Shown one piece after another: positions 56,981 to 64,000 of a DNA stretch of 64,000 nt. Under the pieces are notes generated by a model. It saw only the letters and a program-made list of their open reading frames with translations, had not been told where the DNA came from and did not search any database. The DNA is from Escallonia rubra. Lineage: Eukaryota > Streptophyta > Magnoliopsida > Escalloniales > Escalloniaceae. The translations under genes were made by a program, and so were the position numbers. Numbering within the stretch: the first letter of the stretch is position 1; every line of letters begins with the position of its first letter. Where the stretch lies: contig JAVXUO010000580.1 of assembly GCA_033065855.1 (NCBI GenBank), forward strand, positions 62,001 to 126,000. The letters are read 5' to 3'.

Positions 56981-59226
56981 TCAAACTTTCACAGAATCAA
57001 GTGCTACTATTCCTTTCTGGAAGCATTCATAGTTAAATGCTGCATAGTTCTTCACTTTCCTGTATAATCTTGGCCTTGTCTCATCCACCAAGCCATCCGC
57101 AGGTTCTATCTCTTTTTCTGGCTCGGGTTCATTAAACATGGCCACGGATATCTTTTCCCTTTCAGCATTTGTCACCACCCTGTGCATCGGGCTCTTGAAT
57201 ATGCCATTAGTCATTATCTGTGTTCGTTCGCACATGAAACCGCGGTTAGTGATCTGTTTGGTTATGGATACTAGAAAGTTGTACGAGGGGTAACGCTAAA
57301 GGTTAAAGAAAATTCTCTTCCATTGGGACAAAGGGAGTATCACTTGTGCCAAGTCCTAGGCCTAAGCTTTGTGCAAAGTGACTACTCTTGAAACTCTAAC
57401 CTGCGTTTTCAAGCATGGCAACCTAGTATTTCACCGTTGCACCAAGCAATGGATCCTTGAACATCGAGTATCACAAGATCTTCTTTTTGAATGCCTACTC
57501 CCAACGGATGCATTAGGTGGTTATAATACTATATACTTAAGCAGTAGGCATAGTTTTGTATAATGCATATCAGACATGCAAATGGTTGTTCAAGTGATCT
57601 CGTCATTTGAGGTTTAGGCTTGAGAAATATCACTAGAGTCTAACTCATTGTAGCAGTGTTTACCTGCATTTGATCACCAAGATTGACAAAGAGGGCATGC
57701 GGGATAACAGGCACTCTAAGCCATTTACCATCTTTTAACACTTGAAGTCCTTCCACTTCCTTGTCTTGCAATAGAATAGTGACTCCTGATCTATCAGAAT
57801 GAGCTTTGAGGCCAAACACTTGATCAGGTCTTCGACAGGGCGGGTAGAGAATGAATCTTCCTTGCATGATTGCCCGTTCCCCAAACTCTTTGGAAAAGCA
57901 ATTCTCCTCCAAGTTCAGTGATTTTGCCATTGCCGTGAACAGAATGATCGCTACAGACTTGATGTTAATGGAATATTCATTCAAGATCTCTCTGCACAAA
58001 AATAGACCCCCTTTTTCATGAGACGCTACATCCAGCCATGATTTTGCCAAATGTGAAACTTTCAATCGAGAATTGGAACCTATATAAAATTCTCTCGACA
58101 AAATTTATCCTATAATTCTTACGCCAGGTCTAGTTCATCAACTGTGCAGATAGAGAAAACACAACAAAAAATTTGGTCAGCGGTCCATTTTCATGTCACT
58201 ATTGACAGAAGAGAAGGTCACAAGTCACCGTAATGACATAAAAATTGGGTAGACAAGACTTATTATTTTGTACAAGGAACAGTGAACCTGGCCTAAAATT
58301 GTAGGGGGGCAGAAACCTGTATCGAAATGTCATTTCGCAGTAAAAGGTAAACAATTTCTCGTGCACGCGTTAGTGACAATTGAAGCATGTATTTGAGCAA
58401 AAATAGAAGTGGAGATCACATTCTTTCTGTACCAAGCTTCTATACCTGAAGTCTTTTGGGTTTTCTGGCCAGAGATAGAGTTTTCGTTGATCTTCAGGGT
58501 AAACCCGAAGAGAGAGGCGATCACACCAATCAAGAACCTGCTTCTCTGAGACTACAGAATCACCTCCAAACCCTTCAACACTACCAGCTGGTCGGGACGA
58601 TTTCTGTTTCTCCTCCAGAGGAAGTGCAAAAAACTGCTTGGTCACTTCACGAACCTTGTCCAGAAATGCAATTGGCATTCCATGACCTATGGCCTGAAAC
58701 CCAAAAACCCAATTCCAGTTATGTCAACTACCATGGGTCTGATTAACCCACAACCCTTTTGCTACTTCTTTGTGGCTAAACGTATTTTTAGCAACAAAAA
58801 TTCCTCTCTAGCGACAATTTAAGACCAGTCAAACCATATTGGCATGCTTACTTGTTAATGTATCATCGTTACTCATTTAAGTGGGTTTGTTCATTGTGAA
58901 GGGTGAATTCAATCCATGTAATCCCAGAAAAAAAATATGGTTCAAATGAAGCTGGAGGAGTGAATACGTCTCAGTACCTGAAAGCAACCCCATGAGGTGA
59001 GAGCTGATCTTAGTTTTTCAAGTTCATCTTCTGCTTCTTTTGGTGAATGAGCTGAAGAAGATGGTGGTAATAATGAGAAGAGGCTAATGTCAATGACCGG
59101 AATCTCAGCCAATGGAGGGAAGGTGTCGATGGCCCCAAAGGTGTTTTCCTTAATGATATATGGCAGTGGTGGTTCATCCCCATCAATGGACAGCTGCTGG
59201 ACAGTTTTGGCCACTGAAGCCATCAT
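56981..59226 (-). CDS. 2-oxoglutarate/Fe(II)-dependent dioxygenase D, SRG1-like
   Basis: Four exons: 58978-59226 (249 bp), 58446-58693 (248), 57664-57991 (328), 56981-57217 (237), giving 353 residues. Exon sizes 2 and 3 equal those of C. It starts MMASVAKTVQQLSIDGDEPP, at the first true ATG. HxD is His230/Asp232 (KAHSDRSG) and the distal His is His287 (SPMHRV). The 2OG-binding RxS is changed to Lys297-Ile-Ser299. Two other positions deviate from C and A: KAHSD for KPHSD and PPCRRPD for PRCPRPD. All exons are open with good splice sites, so it is probably expressed. Whether 2OG turnover is normal is open. A Helitron candidate begins 266 bp upstream of the ATG. Confidence 0.92.
57218..57663 (-). 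other. Intron 3 of dioxygenase D
   Basis: 446 bp between donor GTAAAC and acceptor ...ACAG. No embedded element is recognised. Confidence 0.8.
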
Positions 59227-60031
59227 CTCAGAGATTGTAGGGAAGGGAAGTTCAAGCAAGATTGCTCAATTACAGACAGGATGTATACCAGTTCTGATAA
59301 AGTACTCTGGTGATGGACCTTTTTTAACGTGAAATCTGCATATTAATACTCCGTTACTCAATAGACATGTTGAGAAAAATAAAATATGCTGCGATTTATT
59401 TAAAATATATTTTGGTCCTCGTGTCCTCTGTTGTTGCTAGAGCCAGACAAATGTTGCTATATAGTCGCTATAACGACAAAAATAAAGGTCAAATCTAATT
59501 ATATATATATGAAAGCCGAAGCTGAGAGAAAGTGTCCACATCACCGCCTACGTGGACACCCTCTCCTTTGCCACGTGGATAAAAAAAAATTATTTCAATG
59601 TATTTTTGTTTTCCTTTTTTGTCACATGTTTCTCTCACATAATTAACCAATTTGAATTTGAATTCCAAACTCATCTAATTTTGTTGCCTAATCTACTTTT
59701 GTTGTATAATCACATAATTAATTACTTTCAAAATTTGAATTTGATTGAGAGTCTTCTTTGACCATTAATTACTTTCAAAATTTTTATTTTAATTTTTATA
59801 CAGTATCTGATCTTTAGGGCCATCAATATCTCTTCTGTCTTCTCCTAAATACCAAAGATATATTGATGGGGTATGTGAATGAGTCTCTCATATTCACCCA
59901 CACGTTGACCACATGTTGGACACATCTTTAGAATAGTTCCCCTTTTAATCCAAGAATAGTTCCTCTCTCATGTTAAGTTTTCTCCGTCTCAAATAGTAAG
60001 AAGACCAAAGTCAAATTTTAAGCCTCTTCTT

Positions 60032-60068
<37 letters not shown>

Positions 60069-60207
60069 ACTCCTACTCTGTCTCTCTCTCTCAAATAAGA
60101 AGAATAAAATCATTACCCATCAGTTTCGGGATTTCATCACCCAATTTCTTCCTGTTTCGAAGCCCTGATTTATCTAAATCTTGCTGATTTCCTTAATTTT
60201 CTCACAT

Positions 60208-60257
60208 AATTTTCTGACATAAACATGAATACTTTTTCATGTTTATGTCAGAAAATT
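60208..60257. repeat. Perfect 22-bp hairpin
   Basis: AATTTTCTGACATAAACATG plus two more bases (60208-60229) is exactly complementary to 60236-60257 across a 6-nt loop. Confidence 0.9.
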
Positions 60258-61079
60258 GGGTAAGAATTTTACGTAATCGCCTTCGGTAGAAAGGGACTCT
60301 GCTATTTACGTGTCTTCTTCACAATCGCACCAACAAGAAGGAGAAAACGAGTCAAAGTTGCAGTTTACGTAGGTGAGTACATTAATACTTTTTCATTCTC
60401 TTTTTAAATTTTGAGTGATTTACTGTATGATGTGTATTTTAGACGAATTTACAAGTGACGTGTTGATCGGCTTCTTTTGCTTTGTATTTCTACATACCAA
60501 CAAAATCAGGTACGAGTGATTCGCCGTTACACATTCTTTCTTTGCATTATCGACTTCTTTTTCTTTCCTGGGTGGCCTTTAATTGGCGATTGTTTCTGTT
60601 TTTTGGTCCCTTTTACTGTTTTGCGTTTTGTGATTATTGGTTAATGTCACAATTTTGTATAAAAATTAAAATGAAATACTTTAGTTTAGTTTAATGTCAC
60701 AATTTTGTGATTATTGGTTGAAATACTTTAGTTTAGTTTTTTGGGTAGTGGCTTTGTTATGCCCGGTGATTTTTTAGGTTTATTGGAAATAAGTTCTGAA
60801 TTGCACATGTTCATTACAGAAACTGCGTCCAGGGTGATTGGTCAGGAGATCTTGATTCAGCTCATCAGTGAAAATATTGATCTGGTTAGCTTCTTTTTTT
60901 TCCTTTTAAAATGAATTTGTTCTCTCTCTCTCTCTCTCTTTAAGTATCTATGTGTCACTTTCTGCTGCCTGTGATTGAGCATCTGTTGAATTTCAAAGTT
61001 GATTTGGATCATATTAGTTTGGTTGATTTTCTTGAGTTGGGTATGCTGGTTATGTCCCGTTTCTTTTGTATTTTATTCA

Positions 61080-61570
61080 CTTGCTAAAAGTTGCTTCATG
61101 ACATGTAAAGTACTATGACAACTGCTTTGTTGTGATGAATCAAAACAGGGGTATGCTTTGCCGTGATGAATCACTGATAAACATATGAAGTATATGTTTA
61201 GTTTCAAATCAAAACAAGGATATTAGTACTAATCACCCTCCTTTGCTGTGATGAATCACTGATAAACAGTGTAGTTTTGAACCAAAACAGGGGTATTCTT
61301 TTGATTCATCACGTTTCTTTTGTATTTTATCCACTTACCAAAACAGGGGTATGCTTAGCTATCTACTGTGATGAATCAAAACAGGGGTATGCTTTGCTGT
61401 GATGGATCACTGATAAAAATATGAAGTACATGTTTCAGTTTTAAATCAAAACAAGGATATTNATACTAATCACCCTGCTTTGCTGTGATGAATCACTGAT
61501 GAACAGTGTTGTTTTGATGCAAAACAGGGGTATTCCTTTAATTGATCACGTTTCTTTTGTAATTTATCTA
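61080..61570. repeat. Direct repeats around TGTGATGAATCACTGATAAA
   Basis: Five or six imperfect copies of TTTGCTGTGATGAATCACTG and of CAAAACAGGGGTAT alternate, partly in a larger duplicated block (61140-61320 resembles 61380-61560). The TGATGAATCA core is nearly palindromic. One undetermined base (N) is at 61462. Confidence 0.75.
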
Positions 61571-61948
61571 GCGCATCAGTGAAGATATTAATCCAGCGCA
61601 TCAGTGAAGATATTAAATAAGCACTCTAACGTGACTATGTGATATATTTGCAGCGTTGGAGGCATCAATGTGAACGTTATTGATGGAAACTTCGTCAACT
61701 ATTTGCATTCTAAATTTTCTTTTTAAAATTGTGTTCACTTGATGATTATTAAATTATTTGAAACACAAGTGCTGTAACTTTAACTTGATGTTTTGGTTAG
61801 ATTGTAATTGTTCTAACCTGAACTTGCCATCGCTTTTACTATTTTCGTATATTATTGTATTTATAGTCATATATGGCCTCTCTTAGTTAACACCAAACCT
61901 AAAATTGTAAAAAATATTCCCGTGTGCAACGCACGGGTTCAAAACTAG

Positions 61949-62980
61949 TAGTTAAATGGAGCTCAAATCTCAATTTTCTAAAGTAAAGCTTTTAACTATC
62001 TAATCTCTTTGGTTTAAACATATTCTCATATATTGGTTTTGAACTTATTGGATTTAAATGAGACTTTCGTCCTTGCATTTGGTTATAACTGACTGTTCTT
62101 TAGCAAACGCAATCCAAAACTCAGTCTCCACTAGAACAAATTTTGTCACTATATTTGTACTATACTTCATCTTGGTCGCTAAAGTTTTGACGATCACGGC
62201 ATCATTAAATTTCTAGATCTTTGAACTGCGCTAACTAGGGTATTTTTCAAACTACCATCCTTCACTTGCTAAGACTAGATACATCTTAGACCAATAATTA
62301 AGTTTGTAAATGACTACCTCGTTTTCTAGGGTTAATGACAAAATTGTTTTATGAGGTTTACACGTATTTGGAGGTTGTTACCCGTATTTGCAACTTTTGT
62401 AATAATGTTCACTGAGGTTGAAATAATCATTTCAAACAATTCCAAAATTGGATGGCAGTTGAAATTTGGACTTTAGGTCCGCATGTGTTGTGCACATGTC
62501 ATTTTGGCATGGGTAGATCTGTCATTTTCCTTACCCATCTTCCCTCGGTTATGACGAATGTGATAATTTCCAACCATTACACGATTGAAAAGAGAGAAAC
62601 AGACAGAGAGAGAAAGTGCGATCAATATCTGCAAAACTTTACCCTATTTTGAGATGAAATAGACCAAGCGTGGAAGATTGAAGATTGAAAATGAGTTCGG
62701 AGCCCCGAAAAAGTGAGGTCCAAACAATCCATTTACAGTTAGTTCAAAAAATGTGTCTTTTATCTCTATATGATTAAACTAAGGTTTTGCGATTAAAGTA
62801 TAAAATCAAGTATTGATTTTCACAGCATTATAAGTATTTTATAATCGTAATGCTAATTAAATAATGTGTTTAATAAAGTTTTTGTTGTTTGTTTGTGCGC
62901 AATGTTTATTGACTGAACAATGTGTCTGAAGTCGGAATATTGTGTTTTTTTATTAGTTTATGTTTTTGCGGTAGTTAATT
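61949..62980. other. Intergenic; weak CACTA-like start
   Basis: CACTAGAACAAATTTTGTCA near 62129, followed by GGTCGCTAAAG, loosely resembles a CACTA terminus, but no partner end is found. No gene is supported. Confidence 0.35.
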
Positions 62981-62987
62981 TGTTATT

Positions 62988-63790
62988 GTGAATGTTGGGT
63001 TTGTTTGTATTTTTTCAATTTTTCGTTCTTCTTTCTTGACCATAAAACTGCACTACGGGGATCAGTTTAATAATATTTCACACAAGGTTTACACTCTTTG
63101 TAAGATTGACTACTTTGATTACTGTGACCTTGACATGTTAAGCCTGATTAAGATTGATAACATGGTAGAAAGTGTAGGAGTTGCAGGGTTTATGAACAAT
63201 TACTACAAGAAGCCTGGGTTAACCCTTGACAATGAACTAGTGCAGATAATTATAGACTCATTGAAAGACTTCATAAATTCCCAGGGCCATGGGGGAAGGA
63301 ATACCATTACACTCAGGGGATTTGATATTTCAGGTATCATGTCCATGAAGGGAGCAATTCACTGTGGATCTGAAAAAGTATACTTATTTTTGTAAGAGGC
63401 GGGACTTGAATAAAACTCCCTGCCCTCATGCCACTGCATGTATTTGGCACATAGACTTAGTGGTAGAGAATTTCATCCATGAGTGATACAATATTGATAC
63501 ATACAAGAAGGCCTATGTACCAATTGTTAACCCAATGAATGGTCCAAGTATGTGGCTTAAAAGTAATTTATCATTCATTCTGCCTCCCACTTATAGAAGG
63601 CCAAGTGGCAGGCCTAAAAAACTGAGGTGAAGAAGCAGATATGAAGCTGAGGAAAACACAAAACTGGTAAAATGTCAAGGAAATGAACAACAACTAGATG
63701 TAGCATATGCCATCAGCTTGGACACAATAAAAGGAAATGTCAAGGAAGCAGACAAAATACAACCTCAGTAAGCAATGCTTAAGACAACGT
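62988..63790 (+). pseudogene. Internally deleted Mutator-type transposase (PB1-like start, SWIM and zinc-knuckle tail)
   Basis: 62988-63395 is open and encodes the PB1-like N-terminal region of plant MULE proteins (TIKLHYGDQF, DYCDLDMLSLIKIDNMVE, YYKKPGLTLDNELVQI). About 63380-63790, in another frame, has the SWIM-type end (CKRRDLNKTPCPHATACIWH, VPIVNPMNGPSMW, RRPSGRPKKL) and a CCHC knuckle (CSICHQLGHNKRKC). It also has two in-frame TGA codons and a frameshift before the knuckle. The central DDE transposase core is missing. It is therefore a dead, deleted MULE; no terminal repeats were found inside the window. Confidence 0.8.
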
Positions 63791-63859
63791 TTTTTTATTT
63801 TATTTTATTGGATCAATTGTTGTTTTAAATTTAGCATAATGTACTGCTAACCTCTTTAA

Positions 63860-64000
63860 CATGGAGACATGCCGACAGAGGAAGGCATAGCTCTACCACA
63901 TGGAGACATGCCAATAGAGGAAGGCAGAGCTCTACCACATGGAGACATGCCAATAGAGGAAGGCAGAGCTCTACCACATGGAGACATGCCAATAGAGGAA
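63860..64000 (+). repeat. 39-bp in-frame tandem repeat at window end
   Basis: CATGGAGACATG recurs at 63860, 63899, 63938 and 63977. One frame reads HGDMPIEEGRALP per unit (first unit HGDMPTEEGIALP). A 13-codon period without stops suggests that it lies, or once lay, in coding sequence, perhaps of the adjacent MULE. It is truncated by the window edge. Confidence 0.85.

Larger units (their letters stand above)
59493..61948 (+). mobile_element. Helitron candidate upstream of dioxygenase D
   Basis: The 3' end is clear: hairpin CCCGTGTGCAACGCACGGG (61919-61937), then 7 nt, then CTAG (61945-61948) followed by T. The best 5' end is TCTAATTATATATATATG at 59493, preceded by A, giving a 2456-bp element in an A^T site. 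No Rep/helicase is encoded. The interior has a CT tract (60042-60066), a perfect 22-bp hairpin, and a repeat-rich 3' part. The 3' end is more certain than the 5' end. Confidence 0.65.

Noticed and set aside
1..64000. tRNA, rRNA or organelle DNA insertions
   Set aside because: None was recognised by eye. A tRNAscan-SE run and plastid/mitochondrial BLAST would be decisive; I could not run them.

Overview
This window is nuclear DNA of a flowering plant, most likely a eudicot. The support is multi-exon genes with GT-AG introns, a polygalacturonase-inhibitor gene, SRG1-type 2-oxoglutarate dioxygenases, and a dense mix of plant transposons (Mutator-like, hAT, CACTA-like, Helitron, LINE-like and satellite-rich LTR elements). 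I cannot place the genus from sequence alone. Only three genes look intact: two dioxygenases on the minus strand (50660-52913 and 56981-59226) and an intronless PGIP on the plus strand (48538-49530).

Layout. 1-64 is the tail of an unidentified plus-strand gene X. 1203-8839 is a 7.6-kb Mutator-like foldback element with terminal inverted repeats of about 1.7 kb and a perfect 9-bp target duplication. Its right arm carries a 1.23-kb Helitron that is absent from the left arm. The element sits directly after the stop codon of a dioxygenase pseudogene (8849-19411). That pseudogene is itself split in exon 3 by an 8.6-kb LTR retrotransposon (9929-18505), which has no gag or pol and is built largely of GC-rich tandem arrays. 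A second copy of the X exon (19744-19871), a related solo LTR (20096-22285) and a LINE-like retroposon (23172-24440) follow.

24.5-43 kb is gene-poor. It holds three copies of a non-coding segment, two small Mutator-type MITEs, a CACTA-like start close to a captured COR413 first exon, and two copies of a papain-like cysteine protease pseudogene with different disabling lesions. One of these copies is broken by a hAT element whose remnant still encodes a TTF-type N-terminus. Further pieces are a dioxygenase fragment, a GC-rich LTR-like block and a second hAT-type element (42895-43952).

44-59 kb is the dioxygenase cluster: a truncated copy (45.2-45.9 kb), PGIP, an orphan exon-1 fragment (50.4 kb), intact copy C, a gutted copy E (54.3-55.6 kb) and intact copy D. 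A 2.46-kb Helitron candidate starts 266 bp upstream of the D start codon. The window ends in a decayed Mutator transposase (PB1-like start, SWIM and zinc-knuckle tail) and an in-frame 39-bp tandem repeat that runs off the edge.

Overall this is a tandem dioxygenase family caught in birth and death, in which most copies have been cut up by transposons whose exact insertion sites can be read from target duplications and paralogous empty sites. I found no clear evidence for a wholly new biochemical system. The most unusual items are the foldback Mutator element with its internal arrays, the satellite-only LTR retrotransposon, and the multiply reused dioxygenase exons.
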